From Deltaproteobacteria bacterium (lineage in GTDB: Bacteria; Desulfobacterota; DSM-4660; Desulfatiglandales; HGW-15), in assembly GCA_016926135.1 (NCBI GenBank), contig JAFGPH010000046.1, positions 1-9,037 on the forward strand: DNA of 9,037 bases, written 5' to 3'. The position numbers were made by a program, and so were the translations under genes. The notes below the pieces were generated by a model. That model ran no database searches and was not told the origin of the DNA. It was given only the letters and a program-made list of their open reading frames with translations. Shown here in pieces: positions 1 to 7,165 of the stretch (position 1 is the first letter of the stretch; each line of letters starts with the position of its first letter).

Positions 1-138
1 GAACCGCTGCTCTGCCTCCTTGTTCCCCGGGTTGAGATCCGGATGCCACTTCCTGGCCAGCTTACGATAGGCCTTCTTGATCGCCTCGGGCGATGCGTCC
101 TTGGCTACGCCCAGAATTTCGTAGTAGCTCTTTCCCAT
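1..138 (-). CDS. J-domain co-chaperone (DnaJ/CbpA-like), N-terminus only
   Basis: The first 46 codons of a J-domain protein; the window edge removes the rest. The J domain recruits an Hsp70 (DnaK) partner and stimulates its ATPase. Visible signatures are the helix I motif YYEILGV (residues 5-11), a basic helix II around [10 protein letters not shown] (21-30), and the HPD tripeptide at 32-34, which is essential for DnaK stimulation. The NPGN and EAEQRF segments that follow are typical of DnaJ and CbpA. The ATG at 138 is chosen because the J domain begins within a few residues of it, although the ribosome-binding site is weak (GAG about 10 nt upstream). It lies 105 nt beyond the RutB-like gene. 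It could be full DnaJ, CbpA or another J-domain protein; the domains that would decide are outside the window. Confidence 0.9.
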   Translation of the reverse strand, partial: MGKSYYEILGVAKDASPEAIKKAYRKLARKWHPDLNPGNKEAEQRF

Positions 139-193
139 GGATGCACTCAAAAAACCGGCTTAAAATTTCGCCAATCCCGACGCCATTTCTTTT

Positions 194-199
194 AGTATA
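194..199 (-). promoter_or_regulatory. Possible -10 box upstream of the J-domain gene
   Basis: The minus strand reads TATACT here, 55 nt upstream of the J-domain ATG, a strong match to a sigma-70 -10 box. No good -35 hexamer lies at 16-18 nt (the best readings are of the TCTCTT type), so this may be a weak or activator-dependent promoter. The gap 139-243 holds no other gene and no clear terminator for the upstream operon, so read-through is possible. Confidence 0.35.
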
Positions 200-243
200 G
201 GGAGAAAAACCGAAGCAAGAGAAAAGCTGCATCTCCCCGGGCG

Positions 244-915
244 TCAATGGAGGGCCTTGAAGAAGCTCTCGCTGTCGGTAACCCACCCGTAGGCAAGCTT
301 GGTGTTGAAAATGGTTGCCTCCTGCATGAAGGGAGGTCCGTTATGCATGGCGGCGTCCCGGATCAGGACCGGAAAATAGCCCAACTGTGCTGCGTCCCGG
401 ATGGACGCCTCGACACAGATGTTGGTTGCGCAACCCACAAAAAACAGGTTCTTGATATTGTATGTTTTCAGGATCAGATCCAGATGGGTTGCGAAAAATG
501 CGCTGAACCTCGATTTTTCAACATAGAGATCAGCCGCTTGAGGCCTCAGTTCCTCCACGATCTCCGCGCCCCATGTACCCCGGATCAGGAACCGGTCCTT
601 CCAGCGGGTGTCTTCCCGGTAGATCTTCACGCTCTTGTACCAGAACGATGACTCCGGCCCTACCTCCCGCAGGTCCGGGGACAGGACATGGGCGATGTAG
701 ACGATTTTGACCCCTTTCGCACGCGCCGCGTCACAGATTTTCTGGATAGGCCGGATGATTTTCTGGGTTGGGGTGACGTCAAACCCTCGCAGGTCGAACA
801 TGCCGCCGGCGCTGACAAAGGCATTTTGCATGTCCACAACCACGACGGCGGACCTGTTCCATTCTATCTGAATCGGATCCGGTTCTGCGTAAATACTGAC
901 TCCATCCGTAGACAT
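244..915 (-). CDS. RutB-like cysteine hydrolase (isochorismatase superfamily)
   Basis: A 223-residue cytoplasmic amidohydrolase. The catalytic triad of the superfamily can be placed: Asp28 in VVVVDMQNAF, Lys134 in VEKSRFSAFF, and the nucleophile Cys167 in GCATNICVEA, with the usual non-proline cis-peptide region just before the cysteine. Several segments resemble E. coli RutB (ureidoacrylate amidohydrolase) from memory: GG-x-x-DLRGFDV near 37-47, the ATN-x-CVE block, and the C-terminal GWV-x-D near 210-214. N-carbamoylsarcosine amidohydrolase is a related alternative. The family hydrolyses C-N bonds in carbamoyl or amide substrates. The start at 915 is preferred because GGAGG lies 6 nt upstream. 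An in-frame ATG at 942 overlaps the previous gene's stop as ATGA but has no ribosome-binding site. It is last in the TRAP operon; no rut pyrimidine genes are nearby, so the substrate probably differs from RutB's. Confidence 0.85.
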   Translation of the reverse strand: MSTDGVSIYAEPDPIQIEWNRSAVVVVDMQNAFVSAGGMFDLRGFDVTPTQKIIRPIQKICDAARAKGVKIVYIAHVLSPDLREVGPESSFWYKSVKIYREDTRWKDRFLIRGTWGAEIVEELRPQAADLYVEKSRFSAFFATHLDLILKTYNIKNLFFVGCATNICVEASIRDAAQLGYFPVLIRDAAMHNGPPFMQEATIFNTKLAYGWVTDSESFFKALH

Positions 916-938
916 GATTTCCTCCCGAAAGCCTGGAT

Positions 939-2633
939 TCATCTTTTACCGGTCGGAATAACCGGTAAGGCAATGTGCGAGGGACGGTCCCTGTCAAAGT
1001 AGATTGTGTCTTTGCCCATTTTCAGGCCGTAATGGTGCCCCCCGAAATCGAAGGCCGGTGAGTCGCCGTTGGAGATGTCCACTCGAATCCGGTGCCCCTT
1101 ACGGAACAGGTTGGCGGTCGGCCACACCTCGATCTCATACCGGTAAATCTTCCCGGGCTCGATCGGTTTTGGGTTTGTATGGGTGTAGTAAGGCCGTTCC
1201 GGTTTGCTCAGACCGGGATCCATTTCCCGGTGGGACGCTTTCAGCCACCCGCGTGTCAGGATAACCCCCCTGGGCGGATTGCCGGGTTTCTGGTCCGCAT
1301 CCGGCCACTGGTCCACCAAACGGATGTAGAAGTCCTGATCCTGTTCCGTGGAAGAGGCATACAGGGTCATCCGGATCGAACCTGTCACTTCCAAATCCTC
1401 TTTCATGGGGTCCGTGGAGAAAGTCAGTATTTTGACTACCGGGTTCGGCAGGCCGTTGACGAACTTGGCCGTGCCGATGCCCGACCAGCCGCTCCACTCC
1501 GGATCGGGGTATTCAAATTCCACGGAGGCTTCCTGTTCCTGTGGGGGTGCGGTTGAAAGTCCGCCGTCGTTGAGGGAGACAACCGCGTTTGCCGGGCCGG
1601 GGTGCAGGTAGAAGCGGGTGTATCTCGTCCTCGTCAACGGCCATTCCTTTTCCGCGCGATACCCCTCGTCGCTGTTACGGATAAACAGCTTGACCGGCGG
1701 CTCTTCCATCATGCCGGTGTCGTTTCCTTTCAGCCAATGGTCGTACCAGCGCAGCAGTTCCAGACGCATTTCCGGCAGATTGAAGACCGCCATTTCATCG
1801 CCGACAAAGTCACTGTGGCAGACCATCAGCTTTTTGGGGACCTCCAGCTCTTCATAGCCCCGAATATTCCCGCGCAAATGCAGGCCGACTTTGACCCAGA
1901 TGCCGATGCTGTAAACCGGGCACCTGATTTTCTTGAAGTCTGTGCTACGTTCTTTCCAGAAGTCGTCATACGTCGGGTGGGTCAAAACACTGTAGACGGG
2001 GTCCCAACGCATCTTGTCCGGGCCGTGCGGTCCGGGGAGGTCCAGCAGATGGTTGGCCCTCAGATTGAAACTCCACCAGGTGAGAAAGCCCATGCCCAAC
2101 TGACCCCCATGATAGACCACGTCGCGATACATGTCCGTTCCGCCGTCAAAGGGAACGATGGTGGCCAGGTGGGGGGGCTGCAGCGCCGCAGCCAGCCACT
2201 GGGTCCAGGCATAATAGGACTCACCGATCATGCCGACTTTCCCCGTACACCAAGGCTGGGCGGCAATCCATTCGATGGTGTCATAAAAATCCCGCTGCTC
2301 TTCCTTGGCGTTGAATTTCCAGACGCCCTCGGATTTGCCGCATCCCCGGATGTCCGCATGCACATACACATACCCCCGCGACACGAACCAGTCGATGTCA
2401 TTTGTCTCTCTCATGTGATAGGTGCTGACGGCGGGCAGGTACACCAGGTCCTTCTGGTAGGGCGAAACGGCATAGAGCGCCGGGAACCTTCCGGGCGCGT
2501 CGGGCCGGTAGACATCCACACAGATGCGGGTGCCGTCGCGCATGGTGACGAAAACGTCCTTGTCCATGACGACGCTGAATTGATCCTGACTGAGTTTGTC
2601 ACCAGGGAAATTTTCGGATAAGAACAGGGGCAT
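939..2633 (-). CDS. CocE/NonD family alpha/beta hydrolase
   Basis: A 564-residue hydrolase of the X-Pro dipeptidyl-peptidase/cocaine esterase (S15) group, which cleaves ester or amide bonds. The N-terminal part carries MRDGTRICVDVYRP (31-44), the oxyanion-region ADIRGCGKSEG (93-103) and the nucleophile elbow GESYYAW with Ser139. The middle has RWYDHWLKG (295-303). The C-terminal part from about 335 is the jelly-roll domain (PepX_C), ending in HRIRVDISNGD and PAFDFGG. There is no signal peptide, so it is probably cytoplasmic. The ATG at 2633 is chosen over an upstream frame extension because AAGGAGG lies 6 nt before it and homology-like sequence begins there. The stop overlaps an ATG of the next frame, suggesting co-transcription with the RutB-like gene. 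The usual GWxD acid motif reads IWVK here (246-249). The true substrate cannot be told from sequence. Confidence 0.88.
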   Translation of the reverse strand: MPLFLSENFPGDKLSQDQFSVVMDKDVFVTMRDGTRICVDVYRPDAPGRFPALYAVSPYQKDLVYLPAVSTYHMRETNDIDWFVSRGYVYVHADIRGCGKSEGVWKFNAKEEQRDFYDTIEWIAAQPWCTGKVGMIGESYYAWTQWLAAALQPPHLATIVPFDGGTDMYRDVVYHGGQLGMGFLTWWSFNLRANHLLDLPGPHGPDKMRWDPVYSVLTHPTYDDFWKERSTDFKKIRCPVYSIGIWVKVGLHLRGNIRGYEELEVPKKLMVCHSDFVGDEMAVFNLPEMRLELLRWYDHWLKGNDTGMMEEPPVKLFIRNSDEGYRAEKEWPLTRTRYTRFYLHPGPANAVVSLNDGGLSTAPPQEQEASVEFEYPDPEWSGWSGIGTAKFVNGLPNPVVKILTFSTDPMKEDLEVTGSIRMTLYASSTEQDQDFYIRLVDQWPDADQKPGNPPRGVILTRGWLKASHREMDPGLSKPERPYYTHTNPKPIEPGKIYRYEIEVWPTANLFRKGHRIRVDISNGDSPAFDFGGHHYGLKMGKDTIYFDRDRPSHIALPVIPTGKR

Positions 2634-2742
2634 GGCTTTCCTCCTTGTCAACGCGGGTGGGCGGCCGTCTTGGTTCGTAGTCGCCGGATCAGAAATGCCT
2701 CCGCCCACCCGGAAATGGTTGTCGGATCCCTTCCGGTCGGAG

Positions 2743-4056
2743 TCACCCTGCAATGAGGCTCGGCAGCCAAAGCGCCAGCCCGGGAAAGCAAATGACAATC
2801 GCTACTCCGATCAGTCCCAAAAGAACATAAGGGATTGCGGCCCGAATAATCTGCATCATGGTGATCTCTTCCGGAACCACGCTCTTCATGGCGAAAAGAT
2901 GCAGCCCGAAAGGCGGCGTATTCCCGGCAATGCAAAGATTCATCAGGGTGATCGCGCAGAACCAGACCAGGTCGAATCCCATCCCGGCCACCATAGGGGC
3001 CAGGACGGGAACGGTGATCATCATAATGGAAAACTGATCCATGAAGGTCCCGAGGAGCAAGATGCACAACTGCATGATGATGATGAGGATGATCGGATGC
3101 AGGGGGAGATCGACTGCTGCCGAAACGAGGGCCTTGCTTGCACCCGTATACGCCAGCAACTGGCTGAAAGAGGTCGATCCGATGATGATCATGAACACGG
3201 CGCAGGTCAGGGATCCCGTCTGCAGAATCATCTTCCTGAAAACGGAAAGGTTCATCGTTCCGGAGATCATCGCCAAGGCAAAGGCGCCCAAGGCCCCAAG
3301 CGCGGCAGCTTCGGTCGGCGTGGCAATTCCGAAAAAGATGACCCCGGTGACCAGAAAGATGACTCCGGCCAGGGGAAAGATCTGGAGGAGGCTCTTCACC
3401 TTGGCCTGCACGGTCGCCTTCTCTCTTTCGTACGGCGGGGCCAGGCCTGGATTCAGGAGTGCCCGAACAATAATGTAAATGACGAAGAGCGCCGACATCA
3501 CCATGCCGGGCACGATGAGGGCAATCAACAGGCGGGCGATGGAAACTTCAGCCAGCGTCGCGATGATGACCCCGAAGAAGGTGGGGGGGATGACCAAAGC
3601 CAAAGCCCCTCCCGCCATGATCGGCCCGACGCACATGGACGGAGCGTAGTTTTTTTGGCGCATGCCCGGAACCAGCACTGAACCCAGCATGCTCACTACG
3701 GCGATGCTGGAACCGCTCAGCATGGCGAAGAGCGTGCCGCCGCCAACGGCAAGGAGGCTCAAGCGGGCGGGAAAACGTCCAATCCAGAGGTCCATGGCCT
3801 CCATGACCTTCCATCCCACGCCGCTGTGAAAGATCACCTCTCCCATCAGAATGAACAGGGGTACGGCGAGCATGGTGATGGACACCATCATTTCGAAAGA
3901 GCTTGGGATTACGCTGAACAGCGATTGCGTTCCGCCGGCAAACACGTAGAGGCAGACGAAATTGGTTATCAGAAAAGAGAAGGCAACCGGGATCCCCAGA
4001 ATCAGCAGCAGGATGAGCAGTCCCACAAAGATCAAAAGGATGAATTCCCAACCCAT
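2743..4056 (-). CDS. dctM: TRAP transporter large permease (DctM)
   Basis: A 437-residue inner-membrane protein, the main transport subunit of a TRAP transporter, which uses an ion gradient to import the ligand delivered by DctP. It is highly hydrophobic throughout, with about a dozen likely membrane segments, and the length is normal for DctM. Family motifs are clear: GGTLFAMLSGSSIAVVSMLG (106-125) with a following VPGM, ATPTEAAALGALGA (245-258), and NTPPFGLHLF (379-388). The start at 4056 gives the normal N-terminal membrane segment; GGAG lies about 9 nt upstream. The gap to dctQ is 76 nt and the gap to the CocE/NonD start is 109 nt. Neither gap shows a convincing terminator, so the five genes are probably one transcript. 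Confidence 0.93.
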   Translation of the reverse strand: MGWEFILLIFVGLLILLLILGIPVAFSFLITNFVCLYVFAGGTQSLFSVIPSSFEMMVSITMLAVPLFILMGEVIFHSGVGWKVMEAMDLWIGRFPARLSLLAVGGGTLFAMLSGSSIAVVSMLGSVLVPGMRQKNYAPSMCVGPIMAGGALALVIPPTFFGVIIATLAEVSIARLLIALIVPGMVMSALFVIYIIVRALLNPGLAPPYEREKATVQAKVKSLLQIFPLAGVIFLVTGVIFFGIATPTEAAALGALGAFALAMISGTMNLSVFRKMILQTGSLTCAVFMIIIGSTSFSQLLAYTGASKALVSAAVDLPLHPIILIIIMQLCILLLGTFMDQFSIMMITVPVLAPMVAGMGFDLVWFCAITLMNLCIAGNTPPFGLHLFAMKSVVPEEITMMQIIRAAIPYVLLGLIGVAIVICFPGLALWLPSLIAG

Positions 4057-4132
4057 GCGCTCGCGCTCCCTGACCTGAAAGTTACAGGAACCCTGTTCTC
4101 AGCCGACGGGGAGCGGCGCGCTCAAAGTCGGA

Positions 4133-4651
4133 CTAGAAGTATTGCCTGCAGTCATAAAAGTTTTTCCGGATGCGCCTCACAAATTGAATGCACAGCAATA
4201 GAGCCCCAAAAGGAAACGGCCACAGAACATACGTCTTGGGGATGACAATGCTTCGAAATAACTCCTCTTTCCATTCGTAGGCCTCGTAAAAAATCACCCA
4301 CGACTGGTACAGGAAAAGGATGCAGGCCAGAAAGGTGACCACGGATGTGATCAGTTCCACCTTGGCCCTTTTCCTGGGGCTGACCCACTGGTAAACGATG
4401 TCGATTGTAACGTGCTTGTTCTCTCGCAAGACCCAGGCGACCGCCAGCAGCGTGATGAAAGGAATGCCGAGCGTGGCAATGTCGATCACCCACTGGCTGG
4501 GACGGTTGAAAAAGTAGCGCATCACCACTTCAATGGTGACGATGATCATCATGAAAACGGTGATCAGGCCCGCCAGGTACCCCGTCAGAGACAGAAAGGC
4601 ATCAAAGCAGACAGTTGCCACACGTACGCATTTGTTGAATCCTGAAGCCAT
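4133..4651 (-). CDS. dctQ: TRAP transporter small permease (DctQ)
   Basis: A 172-residue membrane protein with four predicted transmembrane segments, near residues 18-40, 54-76, 97-120 and 138-160. The motif VVMRYFFNRPSQWVIDIA (42-59) matches the conserved DctQ region after the first helix (usually RYxFxxPxxW). DctQ pairs with DctM in the inner membrane and is needed for transport. It sits between dctP and dctM, the standard order. The start at 4651 has only a weak ribosome-binding site (GGGA 7 nt upstream). The 96-nt gap before it contains a 9-bp direct repeat, TCGATCCGC, at 4722-4730 and 4735-4743, with no assigned role. Confidence 0.9.
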   Translation of the reverse strand: MASGFNKCVRVATVCFDAFLSLTGYLAGLITVFMMIIVTIEVVMRYFFNRPSQWVIDIATLGIPFITLLAVAWVLRENKHVTIDIVYQWVSPRKRAKVELITSVVTFLACILFLYQSWVIFYEAYEWKEELFRSIVIPKTYVLWPFPFGALLLCIQFVRRIRKNFYDCRQYF

Positions 4652-4747
4652 GCCTGCGTCCCGTCCTTGCCTCGCACGATGGTGAGGCTCGCGGCAATCA
4701 ACGAACTTCAGCCCCGGCAGTTCGATCCGCGAAATCGATCCGCCGTT

Positions 4748-5770
4748 CTATTTCATGCCGGCCTTTTGGTCGATAGCCTTGAATGCCGGGCCGTGTTTAG
4801 AGTCCTTGGACAGAATGAGCCCCCAAAGGGCATCCCGGGCCGTTTTGCGATATTTCTCCGCCTCTGCGGGGGGGAGTACGGTCTTTTTCAGACTCCCCGA
4901 TTTCAGGAGATCGTTCAGCGCGTTTTCAGAATCGTTCTTGTTCCAGCCCCAGGACTGGTCCTCCAAGGCCTTGAGGATGGCCATGATTTGGGTCTTCTTG
5001 TTTTCGGGCAGGCTGTCCCAGCTCTTGTGGTTGCCCATGAGAAAAAGCGATCCAGTATAAGGGACCATGGGATCGAGCACGTACCCGACCACTTCATACC
5101 ACTTGGTCTCTATGATGCCGGTGCCTTGAGGATAGAGGAAACCGTCCACGACCCCCCTCTCCAGGGCGGTGTAGACTTCACCCGGGGCGGTGACGACGGG
5201 AGATCCTCCCAGCGCCTGAACCAAGGGGTTTAGGTGCGGGGTGGTCCTGAGTTTCAATCCGGAAAAATCCGCTTTTGCCAAAGGCTTCTTTAGGAAACAC
5301 CCCAAGCTGCTCCCGCGCCCGAGATCGCCCAGAATGGTCACCCCTCTTTCCCTGTGAACCCTATCCATCAACTGGAAGAAATCCGTCCCTCGAAGAACGT
5401 TCGAAGGTGCGAAGATATTGTAGGAAGCCAGACCTACGGGAACGGTGCCGGCAAAAAAACCGGGAGTCCCCAGATAGAGATCTACGGTTCCGCGATTGAT
5501 GTATTTCAGTGCCTCGAAGGGCGGTACTACTTCGGGCCCACCCAGGAACTGTATGGACACGCCTTCGACCTCTTTGTTCACCCGGTCTATAAAAATCTTG
5601 GCCCAATGATTGAGGTAGCCGGTCACCGGCTGATGGCTCGCAAACTTCAGCGTAACGTCTTTTGCCGCCGCGCCCCTCGGAAAAGAAAGGATGAAAGCCG
5701 CGGCCGCGATTCCCACCAAAAGAAGGGCTGCACACGAACCCAATCCTGAAGCAGATCTCTTTGACGCCAT
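4748..5770 (-). CDS. dctP: TRAP transporter solute-binding protein (DctP)
   Basis: A 340-residue periplasmic binding protein that captures the ligand and hands it to DctQM. Residues 1-36 form a signal peptide: a basic start (MASKR), a hydrophobic core, and AAA before a probable cleavage at Lys37. The mature N-terminus DVTLKFASHQP is typical of DctP. The ligand-binding arginine is Arg175 in GLKLRTTP, followed by the family block ending EVYTALERGVVDGF (198-211). DctP arginines usually bind a carboxylate, so an organic acid ligand is likely; the exact compound is unknown. The ATG at 5770 has GGAGG 6 nt upstream. It is the first gene after the promoter at 5845-5873. High demand for the binding protein fits its first position and its stronger ribosome-binding site than that of dctQ. 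Confidence 0.93.
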   Translation of the reverse strand: MASKRSASGLGSCAALLLVGIAAAAFILSFPRGAAAKDVTLKFASHQPVTGYLNHWAKIFIDRVNKEVEGVSIQFLGGPEVVPPFEALKYINRGTVDLYLGTPGFFAGTVPVGLASYNIFAPSNVLRGTDFFQLMDRVHRERGVTILGDLGRGSSLGCFLKKPLAKADFSGLKLRTTPHLNPLVQALGGSPVVTAPGEVYTALERGVVDGFLYPQGTGIIETKWYEVVGYVLDPMVPYTGSLFLMGNHKSWDSLPENKKTQIMAILKALEDQSWGWNKNDSENALNDLLKSGSLKKTVLPPAEAEKYRKTARDALWGLILSKDSKHGPAFKAIDQKAGMK

Positions 5771-5844
5771 ATGAACCTCCTCTTTTCGTTATAGCCTTTG
5801 TCGAAACCTGAATACATGATCCGAACTCGCTCTTTCCGCGTCAG

Positions 5845-5873
5845 AGTATAGGGAATCGGGATCGAGTTATCAA
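5845..5873 (-). promoter_or_regulatory. Sigma-70-type promoter of the TRAP/hydrolase operon
   Basis: On the minus strand the -35 box is TTGATA (5868-5873) and the -10 box is TATACT (5845-5850), separated by exactly 17 nt. Each hexamer differs from consensus at one or two positions. Transcription would begin near 5838, giving a leader of about 70 nt before the dctP ATG. No regulator gene is in the window and no clear operator palindrome was seen. Confidence 0.7.
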
Positions 5874-6004
5874 CGGGAAAAGCGGCCCGAGCAGGCAAAA
5901 ATACGATGTCTTGAAAAGACGGTTGACTCCCCATCTCACACGCTTTTCCGCAAGGCGCCCGTCACAGCGGAGCACGTTCTCATGGAATCCCGGGACCGGG
6001 TGTG

Positions 6005-6115
6005 TTATATTGGAACGGCCTCTGGGACTGCAGCAATGCTGTCCCATATGTCTTCGACCATTTGAATCCGCTCGGCAACGCTCAGTTCGAGAATGTCTGC
6101 TGCTTTTGTGCTCAT
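6005..6115 (-). pseudogene. Truncated addiction-module antitoxin
   Basis: A 36-codon reading frame whose product matches the N-terminal half of the small addiction-module component family (type II antitoxins of about 70-75 residues). MSTKAADILELSVAERIQ gives the typical start, and VEDIWDSIA (20-28) is the characteristic helix. It has a strong ribosome-binding site (GGGGGG 4 nt before the ATG). The frame stops at TAA soon after PEAVPI, where full-length members continue into a charged C-terminus. No frame of the sequence downstream resumes that half, so this looks like a deletion or rearrangement, not a simple frameshift. No RelE/ParE partner follows it. It lies at the junction between the small-gene region and the TRAP operon. 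Confidence 0.65.
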
Positions 6116-6285
6116 AGCACCCCCCTGTCATGTTTGATGCGCGTCAATGCCGGCCTGATCTCCTCACTGCCAACGCTGAGATAAGGCGCGGGGACAACCA
6201 AGCTGGCCAAAACCGCCGAGCTATAACCCCGTCGCCCTGGTTGATTTGTTCTGCCATCCTTTCTTGCTAGCGCATAACGATGTCC
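6116..6285. other. Non-coding gap with a hairpin and an orphan GTTATGC box
   Basis: No convincing gene. Two items are visible. Arms GCCTGATCTC (6153-6162) and GAGATAAGGC (6178-6187) form a 10-bp stem with one mismatch and a 15-nt loop; no T-run follows, so it is not a clear terminator. GTTATGC on the minus strand at 6272-6278 matches the cassette-boundary type seen in integrons, but no attC hairpin accompanies it. A 38-codon frame beginning MAEQINQGDG follows this box on the minus strand; it lacks a proper ribosome-binding site and resembles nothing I know. Confidence 0.4.
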
Positions 6286-6582
6286 TCATTCTGGCGGGAA
6301 AACGTATGATCGCAGCACCCGCTTTACTTCGTCCCTGACGAAGATCATCAGAGCGCCTTCCGCAACCGCCCTCTGGTGCTGCTTCTTTGCAGTTTCCCGG
6401 GTTCGGTCGGTCAGGTCCTCCAGATAGTCCTTTGCAGGATAGGCCCGGATCTGGCCGCTGGCAACGTCGAATTCGATCATCGGTTCGAGATCCTCGTATG
6501 TAAGGTACATCCCGGTGATGGCGTCCCAATGTTTACGAATCTCCTTCAAATATGGGTCAGAGTCCGCTCGTGATTTCTTCAT
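6286..6582 (-). CDS. Small conserved-looking protein of unknown function
   Basis: A 98-residue soluble protein that I do not recognise. It has a charged N-terminal half with EIRKHWDAITGMYLTYEDLEPMI, then a YPAKDYLEDLTDRTRE stretch that looks helical, and ends with a hydrophobic strand-like segment ALMIFVRDEVKR and RSYVFPPE. There is no membrane segment or signal peptide. The start at 6582 is preferred over an upstream extension because AGGG lies 5 nt before it and the extension would run into the hairpin at 6594-6659. It occupies the position of a cassette gene: just inside a GTTGTGC boundary (6594-6600) and followed after 7 nt by GTTATGC. Cassette genes are often of unknown function, so no role is assigned. 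Confidence 0.6.
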   Translation of the reverse strand: MKKSRADSDPYLKEIRKHWDAITGMYLTYEDLEPMIEFDVASGQIRAYPAKDYLEDLTDRTRETAKKQHQRAVAEGALMIFVRDEVKRVLRSYVFPPE

Positions 6583-6593
6583 CTCTTCCCTTT

Positions 6594-6659
6594 GCACAAC
6601 GGGGAGGTGAGGGGCCGGGCGGCTTTGTAACAAAAGCATTCAATGCCCCTACTCACCTC
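6594..6659 (-). repeat. Degenerate attC-like hairpin
   Basis: GAGGTGAG (6604-6611) pairs with CTCACCTC (6652-6659). The stem extends by GGGC with a 3-nt bulge, and a small inner stem GCTTT/AAAGC sits in the loop. The downstream edge on the minus strand is GTTGTGC (6594-6600), one mismatch from the attC core GTTRRRY. The matching upstream core (AAC) is not visible, unlike in the other four sites. It may be a decayed attC or an unrelated intergenic hairpin. Confidence 0.4.
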
Positions 6660-6688
6660 AGGAAGAAGCACCTCTTTCGAAACGCCAC

Positions 6689-7082
6689 TTAAGTAGTCCC
6701 GTCCCTCTCCACAGATTTGTTGGCATTCAATACCAGCTTCACAATATCGCCTAGTATCCGGTCGAATCGTTCAGAAGACAATGAGCAAAGTGGGTATTCC
6801 AAACCAGACTCTCTGGCTGTTCTGCTCTTGTTGAATACTTCAATGATTTCCTTTTTAGTCCAGTGCTTCTTAAAGGTAATAGGAGATACGGTCATGTAAT
6901 CAACAACGAGAGCCCACCCAGCCTTCTGCGGCTGCATCTATAAATGGCAGGTCTTCTCCCGGTGGCAGCTTGATCGAGCCAATCATCGCCGAGAACGCCT
7001 TGGGGGTTCGAGCACCAACAAGTACTCCTTGTACGTCACAAATCACTGGAAACTTAGGTTTCCGATAGAAGTATTGAACCAC
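6689..7082 (-). pseudogene. Unknown cassette gene broken by a 4-bp duplication
   Basis: Two overlapping frames look like one gene split by a frameshift. The first runs from a GTG at 7082 for 60 codons (MVQYFYRKPKFPV..., ending GWVGSRC). The second carries AGWALVVDYMTVSP and runs to the TAA at 6689. The frames meet at a tandem TGGGTGGG on the minus strand (6913-6920). Removing one TGGG copy gives a continuous 129-residue protein reading through AAAEGWALVVDYM. The GTG is the only possible start, since an in-frame TAA lies two codons before it; GAGAGG is about 8 nt upstream. I do not recognise the family, and no membrane segment or signal is seen. The gene begins 20 nt after the attC-like site at 7103-7165, as a cassette gene would. 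Confidence 0.6.
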
Positions 7083-7102
7083 CCTTTATCCTCTCTTCCT
7101 TC

Positions 7103-7165
7103 TGCTAACGGCCTGCTCAGGGGCGGCATGTCGTTTTGCGGTCCACTGCAGCAGCAATGTTCGCA
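7103..7165 (-). repeat. attC-like recombination site
   Basis: In gene orientation the site opens with TGCGAAC (7159-7165) and closes with GTTAGCA (7103-7109), whose ends pair. Inside, TGCT-G-CAG...GG-A-C pairs with the other arm, leaving single unpaired bases (G and A) on one side only. This gives the attC layout of paired cores, an unpaired spacer, and an inner stem with extrahelical bases. The closing core GTTAGCA fits GTTRRRY at all but one position. The site starts directly after the toxin stop codon TAA. Confidence 0.7.

Noticed and set aside
1602..2621. A 339-codon plus-strand frame opposite the CocE/NonD gene
   Set aside because: It mirrors a strongly supported gene, has no family motifs or ribosome-binding site, and is explained by codon bias on the other strand.
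2596..3681. A 361-codon plus-strand frame opposite dctM
   Set aside because: Its translation is rich in His, Asp, Gly and Gln, as expected from the antisense of a hydrophobic membrane protein.
4722..4743. A 9-bp direct repeat TCGATCCGC between dctP and dctQ as an operator
   Set aside because: It is short, not palindromic, and inside an operon; chance is a sufficient explanation.
5908..5920. Small perfect hairpin GTCTTGAAAAGAC upstream of the TRAP operon promoter
   Set aside because: The stem is only 5 bp, and the T-run on the minus strand begins about 6 nt after it, so it is too weak to call a terminator.
5841..6131. A 96-codon minus-strand frame overlapping the antitoxin stub
   Set aside because: Its composition is unlike a protein, it runs through the operon promoter, and the overlapping antitoxin frame has clear family similarity instead.
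6189..6246. A possible further attC with CAACCA and TGGTTG ends on the minus strand
   Set aside because: Only the outer 6 bp pair; no inner stem with offset unpaired bases could be built.
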